DNA from: Cololabis saira
Taxonomy: Eukaryota; Chordata; Actinopteri; Beloniformes; Belonidae
Assembly: GCF_033807715.1 (NCBI RefSeq)
Contig: NC_084609.1
Coordinates: forward strand, 35,509,350 to 35,573,349
Direction: 5' to 3'
DNA: 64,000 nt
Shown: piece by piece, positions 1-10,929 of the stretch
Numbering within the stretch: position 1 is the stretch's first letter
Layout: each line of letters opens with the position of its first letter
Translations under genes and position numbers: made by a program
The notes under the pieces: model-generated
The model's database searches: none
Told to the model about the DNA's origin: nothing
The model's input: only the letters and a program-made list of their open reading frames with translations

Positions 1-685
1 GGGGCGGGGCTAATTTGCACCAATTATGGTCAAGGACTCAAAACAAAGACACCACCCATAACTCTGTATGTCAAACCATTCCAAAGTTATGGCAGAAAAT
101 AGGGACTATCAAATATCGATCAATCAGCTCCTAGTATCACTTCCTGTTTAACGTTGAAGTTTGACGCGGCAACACAGCCACGCCATTTCACGAAAACTCA
201 CGATTTTGATAACTTTTCATCGTTAACGTCTTTTGTGTCTCCTGAGCGAGTTTTATGTTGAACGGACAATCCTGCTAGGAGGAGTTCGTTAAAGTACGAC
301 ACGTGAAAATGGCATAAATTGCAATTAATTCAAAATGGCCGACTTCCTGTTCGGTTTCGGCCATGGCACCAAGAGACTTTTCTTTAAGTTGCGACATGAT
401 ACAGGTGTGTACCGATTTTCGTGCATGTACGTCAAACCGTATTGTGGGGCTTGAGGCACAAAGTTTTCTAGGGGGCGCTGTTGAGCCATTAGGCCACGCC
501 CATTAATGCAAACCATTAAATAACACATTTTTCACCTGGCTTGCGTGCAAAATTTGGTGACTTTTGGAGCACGTTTAGAGGGGCGAAAAGGCCCTTTATT
601 TCGTCGGAAAAATAAAAATAAAAACGAGTAAAAAAATTCCTACTGATACAATAGGGCCTTCGCACTGTCAGTGCTCGGGCCCTAA
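1..685. repeat. Dispersed teleost-type repeat, fragment
   Basis: No coding potential is seen. The stretch has the look of an interspersed element cut by the window start: a GC-rich body with short segments such as GGGGGCGCTGTTGAGCCATT near 473, followed by an A-rich part (600-640) and a terminal palindrome-like segment around 655-685 (GGGCCTTCGCACTGTCAGTG then CTCGGGCCC). Repeats with this ending are frequent in percomorph fish genomes as far as I recall; the family name is not known to me. Confidence 0.45.
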
Positions 686-689
686 TTAG

Positions 690-1205
690 GTTTAAAATTT
701 TCAGTTTCCTAACAAATGAGTCTCCAAAAGTAAAGTTTGATAAATGTATTTTATTTAGTCCACAACAAAAATGTCATCAGCTTACAGAAAGAAACCTTCT
801 GGTTCCCAAAAGTTCCTGAAAAACGACATAATCATCAAAGAATTGCATTTTCAAAATAGTTTCCATTTTCCGATCATTTCCACTCAAAAAGAAAGTTTCT
901 GGCCCTAAAAAAAAATGTTTCAAATTCAAAAAGTGCTTTAAAATAAAATAGAATATGACATTTTTTTAGTTTCTGACAGTTTCCGAATCATAAAAGTCTC
1001 AAAAAAAGTTTCTCACCCTTAAAAACTTTTTTCAGTTCCCAAAAAGAAGCGTCCACTCCCTCACAATGTTGTTCCCAAAATAAAGTTCCCAGTTCCCAGA
1101 ACTAAGAGTTAGGTCCCTGAAAGAAAGCATGTTCAGTTCCCACAAACAGTTTCCATTTTCTGACCAAGTCTCCAAAAATAAAGTTACTGGCCCCAAAAAA
1201 TTCTT
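690..1205. other. AT-rich non-coding stretch with degenerate CAGTTCCC/TTTCC motifs
   Basis: The sequence repeats loosely the words AGTTTCC, AGTTCCCA and CCAAAAA at irregular spacing between about 770 and 1210, suggesting a decayed tandem repeat. No open frame, splice pattern or RNA gene is seen. Confidence 0.35.
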
Positions 1206-1207
1206 TT

Positions 1208-1335
1208 TCAGTTAAATTCAATAAACTTTATTTGTCCCCGACGGGAAATTAATTCCAGCAGAAGACGACAAATTAAACAAACAGACGACGTCAGGCGTAG
1301 ACGGAGCCTGAGGGGGAACTAAAAACATTAAAAAC
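1208..1335. repeat. Short repeat resembling a LINE 3' end
   Basis: The segment contains CAATAAACTTTATTTGTCCC followed by CGACGGGAAATT, the type of sequence found at the 3' end of several fish non-LTR retrotransposons (they often end on a 'tttattgtcccc...gggaaatt' motif). Only the tail is present, so the family cannot be named. Confidence 0.4.
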
Positions 1336-1697
1336 AGAGCAGAGCAACAGACTCGTTAAACCAAGAAAGGAGTTTTATGTCACTGAGTGCATTTAAATGG
1401 GAAGTTTAATTCCTCTTTAAATCAGAATTAAAGTTAAATACGCTTTAAAATGAGTAAAAATTACCATGTAAACACCTAATTCCGAATGAAAATGGCCATT
1501 CCGAATTAAACTTAATCACGAATTAAGTGGCTGGTTTATTCCGATTTTAAACCCGAATAGAATAATTCCGTGATCATGTATACACTCATTCCTCTTTAAA
1601 TTAATTCTGGTCTTTCTGCGCTGCTCGTTCCCTCGCCCGTCTGTCTCCATGACGCTTATATTCCGCGCTGGGCTTGTTTTCCAAACAAAGTTTCAAG

Positions 1698-1834
1698 ATG
1701 GCAGGACGCAGTAAACGGTGGTCAAGAGCAGAGACCATTTATCTAATAAATAGCTTGGAGGACCTGGAAGTAATTAAAAGAACAGATGGCAGGAAACATA
1801 AAAATTGTGAGCTTTTCAAAGTTATAGCGGCTAA
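1698..1834 (+). pseudogene. Myb/SANT-like DNA-binding domain fragment, interrupted
   Basis: About 46 residues can be read from the ATG at 1698: basic start (MAGRSKRW), then W-S-R-A-E-T-I-Y-L-I-N, then a charged helix with DGRKHKNCELFKVIAAK. Tryptophan spacing and helix pattern fit a Myb/SANT-like domain of transposon origin. At 1834 the frame runs into an inserted MITE. Across the insertion the original would have continued only about ten codons after the TAA duplication at 2528-2530 before a stop, so the fragment was already short. Not expected to be functional. Confidence 0.45.
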
Positions 1835-2527
1835 GGCCCCGTTTACACGGAGCAAAAACGGTGGTGTTTTCATGCGTTTTGGCCGTTCGTTTACACGAAA
1901 ACGAACTCAAAGTCACCAAAAACCATCATTTCTGAAAACTCCGGCCAAAGTGGAGATTTTCAAAAACTCAGTTTTCACGTTTGCTTGTAAACGGAGGGAA
2001 ACAGACATTTAGGCTTCAGAACGTCACATTATGCAACAGAAACGTCACCAGCGTCATTTGTGCGACCTGAGTTTACAATTTGTTTGTAACCGTCAATATT
2101 TTCTTGTATTTTACCTGTTTTATATTCTAAAGTCACACTTAAAAGTAACTCCACTTCTCTGTCACTCCAAACAAAAGACTATCGTTCCGTCTTGGAAGTA
2201 ACTGGCAGTCCAGGCTGATTTATGGTTCCGCGTTACACCAACGCAGAGCCTACGGCGTAGGCTACGCGGCGGCGTAGGCTACGCCGTTGATTTAACGCGG
2301 AACCATATTATTCAGGTTTCACACGTGTCATTTGTTGGTGTTTTTTTCCAGGATTCTGATTGGCTAGCATGACTTTATCTTCTCGTTACACTGCCCCCTG
2401 TAGGTTTGGCTGCTCATAGCACCTTAACAGCGTATTCATGCGGGTTCGTGTAAACGAGGATATTTTTCAAAACGTAGAGGGGGAAATATCCGTTTTTGTA
2501 AATACCCGGCTATGTGTAAACGTGGCC
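1835..2527. mobile_element. Harbinger-type MITE with TAA target duplication (copy 1)
   Basis: Terminal inverted repeats are GGCCCCGTTTACAC at 1835 and GTGTAAACGTGGCC ending at 2527, flanked on both sides by TAA (1832-1834 and 2528-2530). A 3-bp TAA/TWA duplication is the hallmark of PIF/Harbinger elements. There is no coding capacity. A related copy lies inverted at about 60870-61456; comparison shows that copy 1 carries an extra palindromic insertion at about 2215-2314. Confidence 0.75.
2215..2314. mobile_element. Nested palindromic MITE inside the Harbinger-type MITE
   Basis: CTGATTTATGGTTCCGCGTT at the left end pairs with AACGCGGAACCATATTATTC at the right end, and the centre is itself built of GGCGTAGGCTACGC palindromes. 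The related element at 60870-61456 lacks this segment, so it is a later insertion. Exact ends and target duplication are not clear. Confidence 0.65.
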
Positions 2528-3046
2528 TAAGTTTGTTTTTCTTCCGGTAGTTTAATTTCCGGTCTGCCCCCCTATCCAATCAGAACCTTCCCAACCCCCA
2601 GACCTTAAGAGGAATTGGATAAAGCCGATCAAACATGTTTTCCATGTAAACCTCAATTCGGAATTACTATTTCCATGTAAACTCAAAGGAAAATAGTTTA
2701 ATTTGGAATTATTTAATTCGGAATAATTAATTCTGAATTAAAGGAGCTTGAGGCTGGATTTATGAAAAAAAATTGTATACGTTTTAATTTTTCTAGTAAT
2801 AATGTCAGATGAAGCGTTCCAAACCCAAAAGAATGATTCCTCTAGTGTATCTCTCCGTTGCCTTGAACAGGCTGTGTGCTGCAAAATGTGCTGCAAGGCT
2901 GGGGCCGCTTTTCCCGCGCTGGGCTGTGGATGTGACGTCACATGACGCTGCATGCACGTTCTCCCCGTTCTCCCGTGCCGGCTTCACTGTTGGCTGCAGT
3001 ACCCCCAACGGCCGTCGTGGTGAAGGGTGGCGCTAGAGAGTCTCAT

Positions 3047-3085
3047 TTCTTAAAAGGAGCCTTATGCTCCTTTTAAAAAACATCA
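3047..3085. repeat. Hairpin AAAAGGAGC/GCTCCTTTT
   Basis: The arms TTAAAAGGAGC and GCTCCTTTTAA are perfect complements around a 5-base loop. It lies in an otherwise unassigned repeat-like stretch (2750-3120). In a vertebrate genome this is more likely an element end or chance foldback than a terminator. Confidence 0.5.
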
Positions 3086-3289
3086 TGTAACCGTGGGCAC
3101 TGTAGTCCACCAGAGTAGTGACCTGTCAATCATTGACGAAGCCCCGCCCCCAAAGGGAAGTTTGGGAAACAAGTTTTATTAAATAGATAAATAAATAAAT
3201 AAATGAAGAAGTTCTCAGTTCCCACCAGTCCTGGTCCTGGTGCCGGTCCCGGTACCTTCCTGCCTCCAACCAGGTGTTCTGTTTTCCAG

Positions 3290-3589
3290 GTGGAGAAGCT
3301 CCGATACGTCCGGCCTTCAGAAGACACGAGATCCACCACCAACCGGACCAGAACCGCCCCGGTGGGACCTGGACCCCGCAGCCAGACCACCGTGCTGGAC
3401 CAGGACCGGTACCGGGACCGGTACCAGTACCAGGACCAGGACCGGGAGCAGGACCGGGAGGCCGGTTCTGACCCGCCCAGCTTCCACGTCCGAGGACCCG
3501 TGAACCAGGTCTACTCCGAGATCCTGCTGAGCCGCCTGTGTCCCAGAACCAGGGGGGGTTCCGGGACCAGGACCGGGACCAGGTCCTGA
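3290..3589 (+). CDS. Candidate last coding exon of the upstream gene (possibly cped1)
   Basis: A splice acceptor (TTCTGTTTTCCAG, ending 3289) opens a 99-codon frame ending at TGA 3587-3589. It starts VEKLRYVRPSED, passes through a repeat-derived basic/acidic tract of D, R, Y, Q and E around residues 37-57, and ends with a segment that looks like true protein: F-H-V-R-G-P-V-N-Q-V-Y-S-E-I-L-L-S-R-L-C (residues about 65-84), then a short repeat-coded tail. The H followed by an amphipathic helix is reminiscent of the C-terminal end of a PC-esterase (SGNH-type) domain. In vertebrates cped1, which has such a domain, lies next to wnt16, so cped1 is a reasonable guess. The rest of that gene would lie left of the window or in the preceding DNA; no other exon was recognised. 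The alternative is a chance frame in GGACC-repeat DNA. Confidence 0.4.
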   Translation: MEKLRYVRPSEDTRSTTNRTRTAPVGPGPRSQTTVLDQDRYRDRYQYQDQDREQDREAGSDPPSFHVRGPVNQVYSEILLSRLCPRTRGGSGTRTGTRS

Positions 3590-3752
3590 TGCGGTCCAGA
3601 GTCCTGCAGGAGACCATCACCCGGACCGGACCGGACCGGACCGGACGGTTGCCATGGAAACGGAGCCCTATGTAAAAGCAGCGCGGTTCCCTGGACGATG
3701 AAGCGTCGCCTGACTGTTAAAGTCGACTCGAAGGACGATTTAGATAAATAAT

Positions 3753-4634
3753 CAGTGTTGGGTGTAACGCGGTACAACGTAACGCGTTACTGTAACGAGA
3801 TTACATTCGCCAGTAACGCAGTAATGTACCGCGTTACAGTTGTAATTTGGGTAATCACATTATAGTTACTCTAAGACAAAAAAACATTACGTTACTTTAG
3901 TTACTTTAAGCTTTTCAGCTACATGTAGAACGGGAGAACAGAAAAGAAAATCAAACTTGCCTTTCTTGCGTCTTCACGCTTTGCGCAACACTTGTCTGAC
4001 TTAACGTGATTTTACGTGATTTTACGGGACTACGAATACACATTTGTGCTGATCTGGGCACTGCAGTAATAAGGTTCCAACTACAGGACTGTCTCAGAAA
4101 ATTAGAATATTGTGATAAAGTTCTTTATTTTCTGTAATGCAATTAAAAAAACAAAAATGTCATACATTCTGGATTCATTACAAATCAACTGAAATATTGC
4201 AAGCCTTTTATTATTTTAATATTGCTGATTATGGCTTACAGTTTAAGATTAAGATTCCCAGAATATTCTAATTTTTTGAGATAGGATATGTGAGTTTTCT
4301 TAAGCTGTAAGCCATGATCAGCAATATTAAAATAATAAAAGGCTTGCAATATTTCAGTTGATTTGTAATGAATCCAGAATGTATGACATTTTTGTTTTTG
4401 TAATTGCATTACAGAAAATCACAATATTCTTATTTTCTGAGACAGTCCTGTATATGTTGTTCATTGGCAATTGCAGCTCAGGTGATATTGCGGAGTAATC
4501 CAAAAGTAATGTAATTAGTAATGTAACTAGTTACTTTCAGCAACCAGTAACTAAGTAATGTAAAGGATTACTTTTTTTAAAGTAACTAGTAATATGTAAT
4601 GGATGACTTTTTTTGAGTAACTACCCCAACACTG
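3753..4634. mobile_element. hAT-type non-autonomous element with perfect 8-bp target duplication
   Basis: Ends are CAGTGTTGGGTGTAAC at 3753 and its inverted counterpart GTAACTACCCCAACACTG ending at 4634. The 8-mer TAAATAAT directly flanks both ends (3745-3752 and 4635-4642), as expected for hAT insertion. The body is made of GTAACGCGTTAC and AAGTAATGTAA words and has no transposase frame. A Tc1/mariner-type palindrome is inserted inside (4084-4450). Confidence 0.85.
4084..4450. mobile_element. Tc1/mariner-type palindromic MITE, nested
   Basis: A 367-bp nearly perfect long inverted repeat: CAGGACTGTCTCAGAAAATT at the left end matches the inverted right end with few changes, and the arms extend for roughly 150 bp each around a short centre near 4265. 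It is flanked by TA (4082-4083 and 4451-4452), the duplication made by Tc1/mariner transposases. Non-coding. Confidence 0.85.
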
Positions 4635-4642
4635 TAAATAAT

Positions 4643-5205
4643 CAGGTGGGAAATGAAGCATCACGGGAGTTTGTCGCGTTAGTTTTCCTTCACAACTTTT
4701 ATCGTTTGTGTTTATGCTGCAAATGTTTTCCTTCCTGGTCGTCTTGGCAACCGCCTCTATAAGGAAAAACCTCTCCCATAAAAATGGTTTCCGCTGGTAC
4801 AGAACGTACCGAGCCAATCACAACGTGCCTTCAGATCTGTCAACAACCGCCCGGGGGAAGGTTAGCATGTAACTTCAGGATATCAGCTAGTGAATTCGTA
4901 GCTACTTCCTCGTGTGCCAGTTTACGTGCTCGGGGGTTTAAACCGACAATTACGACCGATAACTAGCATGCCTGCTAGCTAGCATCATAACCTGCTAGTT
5001 TCCTGGCCTGAGCTAACCAGCTGCTACTTCCTGTTGTCAGGTTTTCTCGCTGCTATTAGCTGTTTCTTGCCATTTCGTGGTTCGGCCCGTTCTCCCACGT
5101 CGGAACCAGAACCAGAATTACGTCCACGTTGCTGAGAGTTGAGGTGTCAGAAATAGCACTTGCTAGCTTTCATTAGCAATGTTTATTTCATATCGGTGAT
5201 GTGAA
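4643..5205. other. Unassigned non-coding stretch
   Basis: Contains several CTAGCTAGC words around 4965-5000 and short frames without protein character. No gene, RNA or clear element ends were found. Confidence 0.3.
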
Positions 5206-5592
5206 GCACGCGTAGCAACACGCGTAGCAACACATAACATCACATAACCAAGCTTAGCCACATGTAGCAACATGTAGCATCACGTAGCCAAGCTTAGCCA
5301 CATGTAGCAACATGTAGCAACACGTAGCCAAGCTTAGCCACATGTAGCAACATGTAGCATCACGTAGCCAAGCTTAGCCACATGTAGCAACATGTAGCAA
5401 CACGTAGCCAAGCTTAGCCACATGTAGCAACACGTAGCCAAGCTTAGCCACATGTAGCAACACGTAGCCAAGCTTAGCCACATGTAGCAACACGTAGCAA
5501 CACGTAGCCACACAGAGCAATACGTAGCAACACGTAGCCAAGCTTAACCACACGTAGCAACACAGAGCAACACGTAGCAACGCGTAGCTACA
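5206..5592. repeat. Minisatellite of 10-bp units (CACGTAGCAA)
   Basis: Tandem 10-mers of the types CACGTAGCAA, CATGTAGCAA, CACGTAGCCA and AGCTTAGCCA are arranged in higher-order sets of three or four (30 or 40 bp), for example near 5270-5350. Because 10 is not a multiple of 3, the antisense frame reads as a periodic C/Y/V/L peptide; this is not a gene. Confidence 0.9.
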
Positions 5593-7100
5593 TGTGCACC
5601 GATAAAAGGCAGGGATTTAACTTTATTGACAGAACTGCAGTAAACAGTAGAATTAGCTGGAGGTCGGTTAACTGTCCACGACTTTGATTTGGATTCCGAT
5701 CTCGGGGGGGGCGTTCCAGTTAAATTTCCTACTTGGAATTGAAAAGATCGGACTTTCAAGTTTAAGTGGAACGAACTCTGACTTCTTTTTTCCTCCAACT
5801 TCCTGTCGCGTAAGAACGAGTTTCTGGTTTCTAATCAACGTGTCGACATAACTTGTAACGATGCTTGTTGCCTAGCTACGTGTTGTAGCAACCAGGAACA
5901 CAGACTTCCAGAAAAGTGCTAATTTAACATGAGGATTATGGGTAATCTGGCTGGCCGACTGCAGGTTTAACGGGAAACTCGACATATTCGTCGTTAAAAC
6001 CATCGATTCATTCAGCTGATTATCTTCTTCTGTACATTCCTCCGTCCCACGTTCAGACGATAACGGTCGTCACGATGCCAGAACGTGAAGTTTAATCCAA
6101 AATTTTGAGGTTTAATCACGAACGTGAAGCGTCGGAACGGCGCGGCTAACGGGTCCGAACATCTGAAAACGTCAGAGAAACGTTAGTCGTTAGAAAATGT
6201 TTGAAGTAAAACGACTTAAGTTCCGGTTCGTATCGAGATTCTTCCGGTTTCACGTTCCAACATTAAGATTATTTTTTAAAGTTTTATTTAACAACATTCT
6301 TGGTTGAGGAAGTCGGATCCACCTCCTCTATGAACTTTATTTTATTATTTCAGTGAGGAGAATGTTTTTAATAATATTTTTAAGTGCTAAAAAAAACATT
6401 TTTTTCTAAACCTTCAGAATAAAATATGCAACAAACTGGAGTCCAGGAAGGAGAATAAAGAATCTAAAGAATATAAAGCTCCGGGTTTGACGGGTAAATA
6501 TCTATAAACGAGTCTCGTAAGTGACGATGAAGGAGGCTCTTTAACGTTCATCTTTACGGCCGCTTATTAAAGCAAGATGCATTCTGGGAAACGTGGTCCA
6601 CTGAAGCGTTCCTCCTCTGTAACGATTCTCGATAAACACATTTATTGATTTCTTCAGTTTCGTCCAGACGAGAACGTTGACCTGGAACACGAAGTTTCCA
6701 GAGCTTTTCCGATCTTTCCGGGCGGATGATGTATTTTGATGTATTTTTACTTATTTTTACTTCCTTTTCTTGATTTATTGTTTATCAGATATTATTCAGC
6801 ACCAAAGAAACTGTTTTTATCGTCTTGTCCGACTGTCGGTTGTATATTTCCTCTATTTTTCTACAGATGTTTATCTCTGACCATGTTTTCATGCTGGAAA
6901 TGACTATTTATACCAGAACGAAGCTTCAGTTAGCGCAGCTGTGAAGGAGTGATGGATTCTTGGGACTTTTGACTTAAAAACTTTTTTAAAAACCAACGAT
7001 GTCGTAAATCAGTGAAACTTTCTTTGTAAAACACTTTTCTTACAGCTTTTTGACACGCGAATTAAAATGATCAAAGCAACGAGTTGTTTGTGGAAAAATG
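5593..7100. other. Intergenic DNA, nothing recognised
   Basis: About 1.5 kb of AT-leaning sequence without open frames of protein character, splice-bounded exons, RNA genes or clear repeats. It is one of the few probably single-copy stretches left of the giant array and could hold regulatory DNA, but no motif cluster stands out. Confidence 0.35.
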
Positions 7101-7104
7101 ATTT

Positions 7105-7940
7105 CAAATACATCCAAACACACAATACGATACACGATATTGAGGTCACGATAACAATACGATACGATATTATAGCAGTATCTTTTTAACAACCTTGAAT
7201 AAGGAACATACGACTGGAAAAAATTGTCTTTTATTTGAAAGACACCAAATACAAAACAATGCTGTGCGTGTGCCCTATTGTTAAAGTTTGTAATGCTTTA
7301 TAACTGTTTAAGTTTTAAAGAGAAAGCCAGGCCAACCATTTTCCACAAACTGAACTAAAAGTAAATGTCAGGTTTGCATTATGCATCTTCAGTTTCATAC
7401 AAGTAAAAAAATTTAGCCACAAACTGAATAGTTTCTCTCCTGTATGATTTGACTTTTTTCTTTTCCAGAAATGTAACAACTAAAATTAAATAAATAAATA
7501 AACTATGAAAAGTCCCAAACTCCAAATGCAACATGACTGTTATTTATCTTCAGCAAGAGGTCAGAGCTTCACCTGCTCCAACCTGAGGCCGTAAGGTGGA
7601 CCCCGTTATCATTTCATCCTCGACAAAATCTTTACATCATAAAAAAGATTGATTCATGCTAAACCTTATAAGTAAAAGTTCAGAGCTCAAAACCCCCCAA
7701 GAGTCCCGTGATCGGCATCGCAAAACGGTACTAGTTTCTTCTGAGCGGAGTCAGATTTTGGTCCGCGGGTCGAGGCGCGGTCGTCACGTGATCCTGCTGC
7801 ACCAATAGGATGTTACGAGTAAACACAATATATTCATATTAATAACCCAATATCGCGCTACAGTTTGTCACCTCCACGACACGTATCGTGATGTTTTTGT
7901 ATTGCGAAATTTCGTGGCACGATATATTGTTACACCCCTT
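7105..7940. mobile_element. Probable MITE with ACGATA-rich ends, degenerate
   Basis: The left part (7125-7175) repeats ATACGATA and CACGATA words, and the right part (7860-7940) carries CACGATATATTGTTACACCC. These resemble, in inverted sense, the ends of a common fish element that starts with GGGTGTAACAATATATCG. Left and right ends no longer match well, and no target duplication was found. Confidence 0.4.
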
Positions 7941-10929
7941 CTAACTAATGTTTCGGAACATCAGTCCGTCCTCATTTCAAATGTCGCCATGGAAACGACA
8001 TCTGAATCACCAGGACTGATGAGGCGTGGCCTGATGGTGGAGGGGCGTGGTCTAATGTGTAGGGGGCGTGGTCTGATGACGGAGCTAGTCCAGGTGTTCT
8101 AAGCCAAACGATGGATAATGAACAAACACAGGGGATAATGAACGGGTATAGGAGATGATGGGCGGGTTTAGGAGATGATGGGCGGGTTTAATAGATTATG
8201 GGCGGGTTTAATAGATGATGGGCGGGTTTAATAGATTATGGGCGGGTTTAGGAGATGATGGGCGGGTTTAGGAGATGATGGGCGGGTTTAATAGATGATG
8301 GGCGGGTTTAATAGATGATGGGCGGGTTTAATAGATGATGGGCGGGTTTAATAGATTATGGGCGGGTTTAATAGATTATGGGCGGGTTTAATAGATGATG
8401 GGCGGGTTTAATAGATTATGGGCGGGTTTAATAGATTATGGGCGGGTTTAATAGATTATGGGCGGGTTTAATAGATGATGGGCGGGTTTAATAGATTATG
8501 GGCGGGTTTAATAGATGATTGGCGGGTTTAGGAGATTATGGGCGGGTTTAATAGATTATGGACGGGTTTAATAGATGATGGGCGGGTTTAATAGATTATG
8601 GGCGGGTTTAGGAGATGATGGGCGGGTTTAATAGATTATGGGCGGGTTTAATAGATGATGGACGGGTTTAATAGATGATGGGCGGGTTTAATAGATTATG
8701 GGCGGGTTTAATAGATTATGGACGGGTTTAATAGATGATGGGCGGGTTTAATAGATTATGGGCGGGTTTAATAGATGATGGGCGGGTTTAATAGATTATG
8801 GGCGGGTTTAATAGATTATGGACGGGTTTAATAGATGATGAGCGGGTTTAATAGATTATGGACGGGTTTAATAGATGATGGGCGGGTTTAATAGATTATG
8901 GGCGGGTTTAGGAGATTATGGGCGGGTTTAATAGATGATGGGCGGGTTTAGGAGATGATGGGCGGGTTTAATAGATGATGGGCGGGTTTAATAGATGATG
9001 GGCGGGTTTAATAGATGATGGGCAGGTGTAATAGATTATGGGCGGGTTTAATAGATGATGGGCGGGTTTAATAGATTATGGGCGGGTTTAATAGATTATG
9101 GGCGGGTTTAATAGATTATGGGCGGGTTTAATAGATTATGGGCGGGTTTAATAGATGATGGGCGGGTTTAATAGATGATGGGCGGGTTTAATAGATTATG
9201 GGCGGGTTTAATATGGACGGGTTTAATAGATTATGGGCGGGTTTTAGGAGATTATGGGCGGGTTTAGGAGATGATGGGCGGGTTTAATAGATGATGGGCG
9301 GGTTTAATAGATTATGGGCGGGTTTAATAGATTATGGGCGGGTTTAGGAGATTATGGGCGGGTTTAGGAGATTATGGGCGGGTTTAATAGATGATGGGCG
9401 GGTTTAATAGATTATGGGCGGGTTTAATAGATTATGGGCGGGTTTAATAGATTATGGGCGGGTTTAATAGATGATGGGCGGGTTTAATAGATTATGGACG
9501 GGTTTAATAGATTATGGGCGGGTTTAATAGATTATGGGCGGGTTTAATATGGACGGGTTTAATAGATTATGGGCGGGTTTTAGGAGATTATGGGCGGGTT
9601 TAGGAGATGATGGGCGGGTTTAATAGATGATGGGCGGGTTTAATAGATTATGGGCGGGTTTAATAGATTATGGGCGGGTTTAGGAGATGATGGGCAGGTT
9701 TAATATGGACGGGTTTAATAGATTATGGGCGGGTTTAGGAGATTATGGGCGGGTTTAGGAGATTATGGGCGGGATTAATAGATTATGGGCGGGTTTAGGA
9801 GATGATGGGCGGGTTTAATAGATGATGGGCGGGTTTAATAGATGATGGGCGGGTTTAATAGATTATGGGCGGGTTTAATAGATGATGGGCGGGTTTCATA
9901 GATTATGGGCGGGTTTAATAGATTATGGGCGGGTTTAATAGATGATGGGCGGGTTTAATAGATTATGGGCGGGTTTAATAGATTATGGGCGGGTTTAATA
10001 GATTATGGGCGGGTTTAATAGATGATGGGCGGGTTTAATAGATGATGGGCGGGTTTAATAAATTATGGACGGGTTTAATAGATTATGGGCGGGTTTAATA
10101 GATTATGGGCGGGTTTAATAGATTATGGGCGGGTTTAATATGGACGGGTTTAATAGATTATGGGCGGGTTTTAGGAGATTATGGGCGGGTTTAGGAGATG
10201 ATGGGCGGGTTTAATAGATGATGGGCGGGTTTAATAGATTATGGGCGGGTTTAATAGATTATGGGCGGGTTTAATAGATTATGGGCGGGTTTAATATGGG
10301 CGGGTTTAATAGATTATGGGCGGGTTTAATAGATTATGGGCGGGTTTAATAGATGATGGACGGGTTTAATAGATGATGGGCGGGTTTAATAGATGATGGG
10401 CGGGTTTAATAGATTATGGGCGGGTTTAATATGGACGGGTTTAATAGATTATGGGCGGGTTTTAGGAGATTATGGGCGGGTTTAGGAGATGATGGGCGGG
10501 TTTAATAGATGATGGGCGGGTTTAATAGATGATGGGCGGGTTTAATAGATTATGGGCGGGTTTAATAGATTATGGGCGGGTTTAGGAGATTATGGGCGGG
10601 TTTAGGAGATTATGGGCGGGTTTAATAGATGATGGGCGGGTTTAATAGATTATGGGCGGGTTTAATAGATTATGGGCGGGTTTAATAGATTATGGGCGGG
10701 TTTAATAGATGATGGGCGGGTTTAATAGATTATGGACGGGTTTAATAGATTATGGGCGGGTTTAATAGATTATGGGCGGGTTTAATATGGACGGGTTTAA
10801 TAGATTATGGGCGGGTTTTAGGAGATTATGGGCGGGTTTAGGAGATGATGGGCGGGTTTAATAGATGATGGGCGGGTTTAATAGATTATGGGCGGGTTTA
10901 ATAGATTATGGGCGGGTTTAGGAGATGAT

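Larger units (their letters stand above)
1385..2750 (+). mobile_element. Decayed DNA transposon carrying a Myb/SANT-like fragment (Harbinger-like)
   Basis: Left (about 1385-1440) and right (about 2690-2750) ends share imperfect inverted sequence: CTCTTTAAATCAGAATTAA on the left against CTCCTTTAATTCAGAATTAA read inverted on the right. Similar AATTCGGAAT words are spread through both flanks. Inside lies a short open frame from the ATG at 1698 (MAGRSKRWSRAETIY...), which looks like the start of a Myb/SANT or trihelix-type DNA-binding domain. PIF/Harbinger elements encode such a protein beside their transposase. No transposase frame is present, and the frame is interrupted at 1834 by a second element. 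The superfamily call is inference. Confidence 0.45.

Noticed and set aside
5374..5798. Cysteine- and tyrosine-rich minus frames
   Set aside because: Products of the 10-bp CACGTAGCAA minisatellite.
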